Source of the DNA: Anaeramoeba flamelloides
Taxonomy: Eukaryota > Metamonada > Anaeramoebidae
DNA: 64,000 nt
Direction: 5' to 3'
Assembly: GCA_027625915.1 (NCBI GenBank)
Contig: JANTQA010000036.1
Coordinates: 6,717,001-6,781,000 of the forward strand
The notes beneath the pieces were generated by a model. It saw only the letters and a program-made list of their open reading frames with translations, was not told the origin of the DNA and did not search any database. Shown piece after piece: positions 1-9,427 of the stretch (positions within the stretch are counted from its first letter, which is position 1; the number at the start of each line of letters is the position of its first letter). The position numbers and the translations under genes were made by a program.

Positions 1-218
1 ATTAAAAATTTCCAGAATATTTTTGGGAACTTGATTGAAAAAATTATCATTTCTAATTGGAAAATGACAGTAAAATTGTGAATTTAATTTTTCAAAGACT
101 ATAAATTCTGTTAAAATGAAACAGGTGATGATTTTCAAATTTTTCAAAAAAAAAAAAAAATAGAATAAATTCACTTAATTACAAAAACAAGTGATTTTTT
201 TTTTAAAATGAAGAAATT

Positions 219-488
219 TTACTCTATTAAAGAATTAATAATGATCTCAACACAAGAGCGTGATTTACATGAATAAAGCCTTTGAATAGGCTGTGACAGA
301 TCCATCATTGTATAATTTAAATTCTCACGATCTTTGATCTCGAAGAGTGTCAATGAGCCTTCTGAAAAATGATTTACTTGTAAAAGCGAATTTATGACCA
401 ATAGTGGTTTTGTTGTTTGTAGCCTTGTTTGCAATTCATCTTTGTCCAAAGATTGCTTCTTTGATATACTATGTTCTAAATTTCCCAT
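219..488 (-). CDS. hypothetical 89-residue protein
   Basis: Open frame from an ATG at 488 to a TAA at 219. The composition is balanced (Asp, Glu, Gln, Arg and Cys all present), unlike the Phe/Lys/Ile-dominated noise frames of this A+T-rich DNA, which is why I list it. It begins MGNLEHSISKK and ends VEIIINSLIE. No signal peptide, membrane segment or known motif is visible, and the MGN start does not fit the N-myristoylation pattern well because position 6 is His. It could be one exon of a longer gene running off the left edge. The next ORF starts 39 bp away on the other strand. Family unknown. Confidence 0.4.
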   Translation of the reverse strand: MGNLEHSISKKQSLDKDELQTRLQTTKPLLVINSLLQVNHFSEGSLTLFEIKDRENLNYTMMDLSQPIQRLYSCKSRSCVEIIINSLIE

Positions 489-527
489 TTTACAAGGAAA
501 TAATCAATAAAATTTTGGTTTAAAAAA

Positions 528-776
528 ATGAAAAGATATTTGGAAAAAAATAGAAACAATTTTGAGATCAGCAATCATTTTAAGGTCTTGTGTTCTTGCT
601 TTGTTTCAAAAACGGGTCTTTGGGATGGTATTAATTATTCAGACGGTTTTTTTGACAAATTTGCAAATTTTCAAGTTGGTAATAGAGTAAGGTTGAGATT
701 TAACTGGAAGAATGCTTTAGGTAACACGTTTTTGATCTTAGACTTGATCTGTCAATACAAATATATTGTTAATTAA
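528..776 (+). CDS. possible small protein or first exon
   Basis: ATG-initiated frame of 82 codons, divergent from the ORF at 219-488. The central part (GLWDGINYSDGFFDKF, then RVRLRFNWKNAL) is less biased than surrounding noise. A possible donor (G|GTAACA near 721) and a possible acceptor (a T-run then AG at 801) would swap the last residues for a different short tail, so the 3' end is uncertain. No family recognised. It may be real, a decayed gene, or chance. Confidence 0.25.
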   Translation: MKRYLEKNRNNFEISNHFKVLCSCFVSKTGLWDGINYSDGFFDKFANFQVGNRVRLRFNWKNALGNTFLILDLICQYKYIVN

Positions 777-1559
777 CAATAATTTGGTAATTTTTTTTTA
801 GAACGAAAAGGAACTTTTTGTTCAATTTTTAACTGAATTGGTCTAAAGGTTAGATTCTCACAAAGTAACATCATTTAAATCAGTTTATCAGAGATTAATT
901 ATTATTTAATTTGATTTAATTTCCATAAAAGTATCTAATTATCGAGAGAAAATTTATATGAGCTGAGAAAAATGATTTGTTTTTTCTCAAACAAAAACAG
1001 GAAAAATCTTTTCTCAAAAATTATTTATTGTATTTGGAAATTCTTCATCAGATTTCCCAATTGGTTTTTAAAATCTAATTTCATTTTTGGGTTTTTTTTT
1101 GATTGTGTTTACAAAGTTGGTTTTGCAATTCTTGAAAAGAATTTTTTATTTTAATGGTTTTGGATTTTACAATTGTAAAAAAATTTTAACTTCATTTTTT
1201 GTGTAAAACATTTTTCAAAAGATATTTTCAGAAGAAGAGATTGATTATATCTTGATTTAATTTGATTGATGGTTCCTTTTAATTGGTATAGTAAATAAAA
1301 TGGGTTTATAGAAGAATTGAAAGAACCCTAAAAGCAACTCAGATTGAAGAATTGCAAAAAGATAATAATTGGAAATTATTTACATGAGAGATTGCAAAAA
1401 CCATGAATTCTATTTTAAGAGAGTATGTGAAGACCATAAAACTGTCACAAAAATTGAATTCAAAATGAAAATTTCCGAACATTTAATGAAAACTCTACTG
1501 TATTAGACTTTAGTTACAAATTAAATTTTTTTCAATTTATTGTTGTTAAATAATGTGTG
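777..1559. other. A+T-rich stretch with decayed coding-like piece
   Basis: No gene can be supported. From about 1330 to 1470 one plus-strand frame reads like protein (TQIEELQKDNNWKLF, then MNSILREYVKTIKLSQKL) but is interrupted by stops and has no convincing splice sites. I read it as a remnant. Confidence 0.35.
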
Positions 1560-2000
1560 TGGAAAAGATGAATATGTGTTTAGAAATAAAAAGCCTGTTA
1601 CTTTTGTTAAAGAAGAACTATGGGTGAGTAGATCAAAGAAAATAACAACAAAACATAAGTAAATACAGTATTGAGTTCAAAAAGTTCTATTATTTAAAAA
1701 GAAATTCTATAAAAATTAGGATCAAATTGCAAAATTTTTTTCCATTAAATTGAGTAGAATTTTTCATAAAATTTTTATCAAATAAAAAACCAGCAAAATT
1801 TCAAAAAAATGAGAAAATTACGTATAATTGTCAACAAATTGCCATTCTAATTTATATTTTACTTAATACATCAAGCAATTTACTTTATAAAATTGATTTG
1901 ACTTAGGTTTACTCCTGGGTAGTAAATTGGTTTATATATTGAAACAAGAAGAAAAAAAGCAAGGTTTATATTTTGAAAAACTGGATAGGGAGTATTTGGT
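1560..2000 (+). repeat. dispersed repeat family K, copy 1
   Basis: About 430 bp that can be aligned by eye, on the same strand, with 22900-23320 and 34060-34480. Shared landmarks in order: AGTTCTATTATTT, AAAGAAATTCTA, a TTTCAACAAATTG block, GACTTAGGT.TACT, and an AAGAAGAAAAAAAGCA block before a TATATTTTG segment. Ends are not defined and no terminal inverted repeat is clear. It is probably an old unclassified transposable element with decayed coding content. Confidence 0.55.
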
Positions 2001-3163
2001 AAAATATTTTTTTGTTCACTTAAGGACTATGTTGGCCATTCACGAAACTTTATCAAAGAATTTTGATCCAATCTCATTAAAATTATGAAGTGGTGTGTAT
2101 GAAGAAATATTCTCCAATTTGGATCACAAAATATTTTATTGTGATGAAAAATGAACAAAAAAAAAAAAGATAGGTAAACTTGAACACCCTTATTTTGAAA
2201 CGTAAAAATGAAAAAGAAAAAGAACCACTATTTTCAAGCTTGAAAAATGAAGATCATTTCAAACATTCTCAATAAACAACTCTAACTTTTAAAGATCGTT
2301 TGCCTATCAGTTATGGCGATTGAGCTGCTTGAATTTCACATTGTCTTGAAAATCAGAATAATATTTACAAAGGAATTTTTTGATTTTGTCTTTGTTTTTT
2401 TGATTTTGGTTTCTTTGGTTCTTTTTGTAATTTCGTGGATTGAAGTTTCCACAAACACTTTTGAATATAGTACGTATCTATTTGATGGTTAGATAGAACC
2501 ACCATTACCTGAGACTCGAAAAACTTTGTTCATTTTTGTGTCATTTTTTTTTGTTTGTTTTGTTTCTCTCGAAAAACTGAATTGTTAGGATCAAGGAAAA
2601 TTGGGTTGGTGTAGGTTTTGTGGAATTTTACATTAAGAGTCATAGTGAAAAACAATTTGAAAAAAACTAGTCTGGTTTTTGTGTATTGAAAAAACAATTA
2701 TTGTAAGTTGAGAAAAAATGATATTGCTTCTTTTTCTGAATTGGGTATTTTGGTGAATTTGATCCAATATAGAACAATTATAAGTCCTTTTTATCAAATG
2801 TCTCTTTCTTTTAACTGAATAAATAAAATTCCTCAAAAATTTTCAATTTTCTCCATTTTGACCTTGATAGTGAAAATAGAAAACCATCTAAACTTGACTC
2901 ACAAATAAAAAAATAATTGTAATTCTCAGCAATTCCAAATGATTTTCCATTTTCACTTAAGGGAGTACCTACACCATAAGACATGATAAAAATTTGAGAG
3001 AGATGAGATAAGAACATTTTATTTTAGTGGCATGTGATCGTAGATTCTTTAAAAATTTTTTTAAAAAAATTATTTGATATTTTTTTTTAAGTAATGTTCA
3101 TCAATAAAAAAAAAGAGATTATATTGATAAAATAGTTTTGAATTTTTTTTTTTTTTATTAACA
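2001..3163. other. intergenic, decayed coding fragments
   Basis: Around 2025-2155 a plus-strand frame reads ML AIHETLSKNFDPI and then VYEEIFSNLDHKIFYC but is broken by stops. On the minus strand 2811-3017 reads MSYGVGTPLSENGKSFG and continues, one frame over, into 2633-2836. The composition is protein-like but the frames are broken, and I recognise no family. Possibly a gene or transposase remnant. Confidence 0.3.
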
Positions 3164-3701
3164 TAAACTTAATTCCAATAATTTGGACACAGTTTAAACA
3201 GTTGGAAAAATAACAATAACATGATTTACATCCAATTGGAAATTAATTTTAATTCAACAAACTATTTCATTTTTTTTCTTTTTTGTTTTTGTTTTCGTTT
3301 TATTTTTTTCAGTTACTTAATCTGTTTCGTTAGATCTGAAAATTTTTTAATCAGATGGTTGAACAATGGTTACAGTTGAGTTTCTTAAATTGAAAAATCC
3401 ACATACAACCGGTCCACGGTATCTTATCATTTGATCGATCAACCATTGTTGGTGTAATTTCATCAAATCTACCAATAGACTCTTTCATTTCAGCTCGTTT
3501 CCTTATTTTGGACACACTTGTTTTGATTTTTTATTTTATATTGTTTTCTTATATTTGGATGAAAATGATTACTTAAAAAACCATTAATACTATGTTACTT
3601 AAATATGGTTTTATATTAGGTTTGGAAAAATATAATAAATTGAGTTTTTGTTTTCCTATTTTTGATTTTCTGATGTGTCCAAATTTTTGGAATGGGGTTT
3701 A
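3164..3701 (+). mobile_element. family B non-autonomous element, copy 1
   Basis: About 538 bp bounded by TAAAC...GTTTA inverted ends. The left end carries ATTCCAATAATTTGGACACA; the right end is the inverse of ATTCCAAAAATTTGGACACA. Both ends meet a TA, consistent with a TA target duplication as in the Tc1/mariner/pogo group. The internal landmark is a TTGATCGATCAA-like palindrome in the middle. There is no coding capacity. Other copies: 37768-38307, 50480-51009 (minus) and 60128-60661. Confidence 0.75.
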
Positions 3702-4326
3702 GTTTTTTTTTCTGGGAGAAGATAATTTCAGATTCTTTGAATAAAACATATGGCTATTTTGTGGTTTAAACTTTGATAACATATAATCATATTCACTTCT
3801 CCAATTCCACCAAACCCAACGATTTAAAATCTTAACAAGTAATTATTTGACTAAATTATTCTTTTTTTGGAATCTTCTAGCTATTTAAGTCCCATTTAAG
3901 TTTCCTTTTATGATTCTCTCAATTGTAATGTTGTTGTTCTTTTTAAACAAAATCCATTAATCCCAAATGCCACTAATAAAAAAATATTTCTAATTGCTTT
4001 ATGTTGTCATGATTAAAAAAATCTCAAAAATGATGAAAAAATAAAAAAATGAAAAAAATGAAAAAATTAAATGCCAGAATGGAATGTTGAGAGAAGGATA
4101 AAAGATAAGTTATTCAACATTCAAAACACTATTTTTTGCAATTCAACTCAACATTCTATTGTGACAAATTTCTTTGAGACTTTCAAAAAAAAATATAAAA
4201 AATCTAATGAATGAAGTACTTTAAATAATAAAAATCAATGAGATACAACCAAAGTAAAAAATGTTATTTTCTGATCCTCTTCAGAATTGCAAAAAAATGA
4301 AAAATTTTTCTTTACCGTGGCTCCTC

Positions 4327-4510
4327 CCTTAAGGGACTATTCTCGATTAAATTTTTTTACCTAAATTTAATAGAGATTGAGAAAATTTTTTGCCAATTAC
4401 TTAGATTTGAAAAAACCTGCTTATTTTCATATTAAACTTATTTCTGATTAAGGAGTCCTTATTTAAAAATTGGCAAAAAAAAAAATAATAGAGACTAGTC
4501 CCTTAAATTG
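4327..4510. mobile_element. small inverted-repeat element
   Basis: The left end CTTAAGGGACTATTCTC is matched about 150 bp downstream by its inverse (GAGACTAGTCCCTTAAA). The similarity continues inward for about 35 bp including a T-run and ACC/GCC. It looks like a MITE of roughly 180 bp. I found no second clear copy in the window, so the family is undefined. Confidence 0.5.
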
Positions 4511-5742
4511 AAATTTTCTCAAAAAGCCGTTTTTTCCCATCCTTTTTTTAATTTCGAGATATAAGAGAGATAAAAATTCAAAAATCCCACAAATCATAGA
4601 AATCACCAGAAATCACAGAAAAATAAGTATAGCCAAAATTGTAAAAAAAAAATATCATTTTTTCCCTTTTAGATCTCACTTATTAACTATTTGTGAGATT
4701 TGTTAATCACCAAACCCTTTTGAAAACATAGTATACATTGAATTTTAAATTGCAAACCTAATTGTTAAATTCAGCATCAATTTCACATTAGTTAAATTGG
4801 GATCTACAAATCAAAGCTTGACAATTTTTCTTTTTTAATAGATTTTTAGGTTGTTTTTACTTAGAATTTATATAATTATTGAGAACTTGAAATAAAAATA
4901 GTCTTTTATAAAGGTGATTGTTCCAAAAATACATTTTACACACAAAACAAGAAGTTAAATTGTGTTTGGTTAAGGAACTCGAAATTAAATAAAAAACTTT
5001 AGTTATGCTCAAAAATTGAAGTTTTTATATTTTAAAGTGCTTTTACTAAATTGGTAATTTTTTCAAAAACTTTGAAACTTGTCCTGTGTAACATAAAACC
5101 GTGGATATTATTAAAAAACTTCATCTTTCGAATAAAGAAAAAAAATCAAATAATTAAAAGAATAAAAATATTAAGACAGCAGTTTTGTACATCTCTACAA
5201 TGAAAAAATAAATTCTGAAAATTAAAGATAGCTAAAACCACATATCAGTTTTCAGTTGTACATCTTTTATAAATTATTTATTCAAAGTTATCATAATTTT
5301 ATGTAATTAAGTAAAGGTAGCTATTAAACTCATTTATGTCGAATACTACCTTTTTTCAATTTTACTAACTTTTAAAAAATACACAAAATTTTTAGGTATT
5401 ATTTTTATAAGAAATAAGTTACAAAAATGAACATTAGATGAACAATATGAATAAAAAAAAGAATAAACTTTACAACAATTTGCAGAAAAAAATAGGTAAT
5501 AATTATTAAAACTCAAACATGGAAAAAAATAAAATGATAAAAAATATTCTAAAACAGAAAAAAAATCAGTTTTTCAATTTAATTTAGCGATATCTTTTCA
5601 AAGAAATATTTGATTTTATTTTTAAATTGAAAAATATGATACACTTTAGATTAAATTAAAAAAATACAATCAAATAATCTCTCCTCTAAGTCAAATATAC
5701 AATTCAAAATTCTAACAATTAAAAACAAAAAAAAAATATTAC

Positions 5743-5875
5743 AGCTGTTTTAGAAAAGTGCTTACCAAAACTTTTATGAGATGGTGACTGGACTGATTAA
5801 AACATATGAATTAGACAGTTTTAAGCCCATCTTACAAAACTTTTAGTCCACACTTTTTTAAAACAGCTATACTGA
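5743..5875. mobile_element. 133-bp inverted-repeat element with TA flanks
   Basis: TA|CAGCTGTTTTAGAAAAGTG at the left is matched by the inverse CACTTTTTTAAAACAGCT|A|TA at the right, with similarity extending about 45 bp inward (the AAAACTTTTATGAGATGG side). TA flanks suggest a Tc1/mariner-type MITE. A piece like the right end recurs near 53661-53678. Confidence 0.55.
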
Positions 5876-6424
5876 TAACTTTCATTTTTTTTTTTTTCAA
5901 TTCCAATTAATATCTAATAAAGTTATAAAATATTTTCAAAATTTTTATGTATCATAATGTTTATTATATTAGTTTATTTCAAAAATAAAAAATTTAAAGA
6001 TTTTTTTTTTGAAAAAAAATCCAGTGTTATGATATACAGTGAATTTACCAACACACTTCAAAAAACGAAAATGAACAAATCTTGAATTGAAAAAACAAAA
6101 TTAAGATATGAATACGAAAAAACGATACTTACTTTCAAAGATAATTTTAGAAATCAATTATTTTTTTGAAAAGTTTGATTCATTTTTTCTATTTTTAATA
6201 ATTTAAATTTCAACATATTTCCAAATCATTTTAATAAAAATTTTTTCTTTGAAGAAAAAAAAAAAAATATGTGTTGATGAAGTGTACGAAATATATTTTT
6301 AAAAAATGTAACTACCAAGTTCTAAATAACGCTCTATAATAGGTTTACTTATCAATCTTAATGGAGATATCTTCTTCAAAAAAATACCACCCAATTGCCG
6401 TTGTGTTTTACAAAATTCACAATA

Positions 6425-6619
6425 CAGTCAGTTTCACTTTTAATGCACAAAGTTTCAATGAAATTTAAAGTACAATAAAAATCTCAAATTAAGGCACAAA
6501 ATTTGGATTCTAGTAAAATAATTTGTAAAAAAAAAATTACAAATTTTGTGCCTTAATTTGAGATTTTTTTGTGATTTAAATTTCATTGAAAGTTTGTGCC
6601 TTAAAAGTGAAACTGGCTG
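6425..6619. mobile_element. family A 195-bp foldback MITE, copy 1
   Basis: Almost the whole element is an inverted repeat. It begins CAGTCAGTTTCACTTTTAA and ends with the inverse TTAAAAGTGAAACTGGCTG, flanked on both sides by TA (6423-6424 and 6620-6621). Inner landmarks GCACAAA..TTTCAA and ATCTCAAATTAAGGCACAA occur on both arms. TA plus CAGT termini are typical of Tc1/mariner-derived MITEs. Other copies: 20716-20910, 25100-25294 and 35838-36034. Confidence 0.85.
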
Positions 6620-6621
6620 TA

Positions 6622-8619
6622 TTAAGTAAAATCTAAAATTTTTCTCTATTTTTTTTTATATTCTGGAAAACCTAGACTCTTTGGGGTACTTTTTGGAACT
6701 CTATGCTTGCTTTTCAAGTCTTTTAATACCCGATATAATGTAACAAGATTATCGTCTTGAAGGTAGCTTTTCATATATATATATATATTTCAGTTAAAGG
6801 GGTCCAGTTAAAATGGGAGTGTATTACCTCTTTTGAAACGTTTTGAATGGATATTAGTAGAAAAAAATTTATTGCCAAAATTTCAATTTTGAAATGATTT
6901 TCCTACATTTTTTATTTTTTTTTATCGATTTGTTTTTTACACTTAAATTCATTTGCAAATTGTTTTATTATAGCAAGATCTTTTACCAATTAATAAAAAG
7001 TGGTTATTTTTGTGCTATTTAAATAGTGAAAATGATTGTAGAGAAATCATTTTGATTTTTATTGAAATTATAGTTGAGCTTTAATTTAAGAAGAAAATGA
7101 AATTTGTTTTTTTTCTCAATAGGTCCATAAAGAATTTGAGTTTTTCAATTTTTAAGAAAATCCATTGATCTAATAATTTTATTTCAGAGAGATATCAACT
7201 ATTATTTGATATTTATTATCCTAAATATGTCTTATTTTATACTTTTAAGTTTATTGATAAAAAATATTTGATATTAAAATAAAAATGTTTTTTTTTTGAC
7301 TGGAATAAAGTTTATATATATATATATATATATATATTCAACAAAGAAAATAAAAAAAGAAAGAAAATCAAGAAATAAAAAAGAGACTGTTTTATTGGAA
7401 AGGTTTAACTGTTCAAGAGCTCTTAATCTGTTAAATGGGGGGTTTTGAAGTGACTAAATTTGTTACGACTGATTCAAAGAGTAGTCGAAAGAACCTTTTA
7501 ATTATGGTCATTAGAAAAATCTTAAACTCAATTTAGTTTTCTGGAAATATAAGAGATGGCAAAAAACTAAAAAAAAATCTTTTGTCGAGAAAAAAAAAAG
7601 AAAGTTAACAAAAATTTATGAAAAAAAAATAAAAAGATTTCTTGTTTTCAAAAAAAAAAAATACAAAATTTATTTTAGACTTGCAAAAAATTAATATTTT
7701 TCACAAATACAGATTTGATATCATTTTTTTATTTATATAAAAAAAGAATTTATTACAAATCACCAAAAACAAAAAGTGTTCATAAAAGAGTTTCCAAAGC
7801 CTGGAGAATTTCAACTTTCGAAATAAATAAATTCATAATTTTAAATTTCATTATTTTTTTAAAATAATAATCCCATCTTAATTATTTCAACTAATTAATT
7901 ATGATACAAAAATTAGAGGTACTAATGGGCTAGATTTTATACACATTTCTTAAAATTTGTATATATTTTTAAACAAATGAAACATAAATCAATTAATGTT
8001 TCTTATAAAATAAAAATAAATTATTATTTTCAAACATTTTATCGTAATCATTAAATTCCATTATTTTAGACACCAAATATTTTTCAAAAATAGTCCTTAT
8101 TCTTATTTAATTTCTGAAATTCTCAAAAAAAAAAAAAAAATAAATATCAATTTTTTCTGATCTTTATCAATTATATCAAATAAATTCAAATTTTTTTGTC
8201 AAGTATTTTAATGTAAAAATAATTAGTCTGTTCTCATAAGAATTTAGATGTAAATAAATTAGAAATACGCATTCCAAAAATAAAAATGAAAAAAAAATAT
8301 TTTTTTATTTACTGTTATAAAACCAAGACTTTAATTATACTTTTACGATTTAATACAGTTTTTTACCATGGTTTTAAATAGTGGACAGCAATTTAAAAAA
8401 AAACTGTTTTCAAACTTCTAAATTCGGTTTCTCTTAGGAGTTAAAAAAGACCAAGGGTTTAAAAGTACATATTGACTAAATCCAAACCCAACTTTTTCTC
8501 AAAATTTTTGGAATCCAAAAAGGCTAAGTTGTGGTTTTATTCATGATAATCTTTATCTAATACTAAATTACTTTTTTTACAATGCATTTATATTTTTCAT
8601 TTGGAGTGTCAGTCCTTAA
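6622..8619. other. A+T-rich intergenic DNA
   Basis: Contains short TA microsatellites (about 6773-6788 and 7315-7337). From 7370 to 7560 a coding-like plus-strand frame (ETVLLERFNCSRALNLLNGG, then PFNYGH) carries several stops. No intact gene. Confidence 0.45.
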
Positions 8620-8871
8620 AATTTTTATTGGATTTTTTATTTTGACTGTGTCCATCGTAATCGAAAAAAAACCAAAAAATATGATCCCACTTTCAATGAT
8701 CGATTTTTGAAACCAGGAAAAAAACAAACCAATCGAAATAATCGTAGAAAACCCGTTTTTATGACACCAATCGAATATTCTATTGAGCAAAAAAAAACAA
8801 AGGTGAGCAAAAATATAGTACCTTGGATGGATGGTTGTTGTCTTGCAGATTTTTTAAAACACAAATTTTGA
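8620..8871 (+). pseudogene. coding-like open frame without a start, probable gene remnant
   Basis: Stop-to-stop frame of 83 codons. It reads FDCVHRNRKKTKKYDPTFND, then RFLKPGKKQTNRNNRRKPVF, then MTPIEYSIEQKKTK and finally PWMDGCCLADFLKHKF. The composition is strongly protein-like for this DNA, with CGT/CGA Arg and ACC/ATC codons. A GTGAGC donor follows QKKTK, but the only nearby acceptor leads to an immediate stop, and no acceptor AG precedes the frame at a usable place. I therefore treat it as a remnant or an exon of a gene I cannot assemble. Family not recognised. Confidence 0.35.
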
Positions 8872-9427
8872 TAAATTAACCTTTTGAAAAAAACAAGAAA
8901 TACTACGTCTTTTATCAATCTTGTACAAAAAACAATTTACAAAACAAAAGGTAAGGCTAAGGTAAAACCTTTTTTAAAGAATAATTTTTCACTTTATTAA
9001 CAAGATTATAAAAAAGACAAAAAAGAATAATAAAAAAAAAATTAAAAAACATAAAGGAGTTTTGCAAAAAACAAAATTCACCAAAAAAAAATTTCCTGTT
9101 TTGTTTTTTTTGGTTTGACAACTAAAAACCAAATTCTTGACAAAATTAATCATATAAATTCATTCTAATTATTTTGTAAATGAACTTCGTTGATTTAAAT
9201 TTTGACAACAAAAAATTGCATATGACATTATCGATTTCTTTTGAAGGCAAAGAAATTTATTTGTTCTCAAGCAACAAATTTTGTTGGGGCGGTACTGAAA
9301 AGTTCTAAAAGGGATCGAAAATGTTGACTTTTAGAAAAATAAATTAACATATTTCCATAAAGAAAAAAATCCAAAAAAAATTTTTTTTTATTTTTTTCCC
9401 AAATTTTTTGTTCAACAAATTTTTCGA
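8872..9427. other. upstream region of the CH-domain gene
   Basis: A+T-rich leader of about 550 bp with no convincing gene and no TATA-like element distinguishable from background. It must contain the promoter and 5' leader of the gene starting at 9428. Confidence 0.4.

Larger units (their letters stand above)
3702..6422. other. A+T-rich intergenic DNA
   Basis: No gene seen. Apart from two small inverted-repeat elements (about 4327-4510 and 5743-5875) it is homopolymer-rich DNA with frequent A and T runs. Confidence 0.5.
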
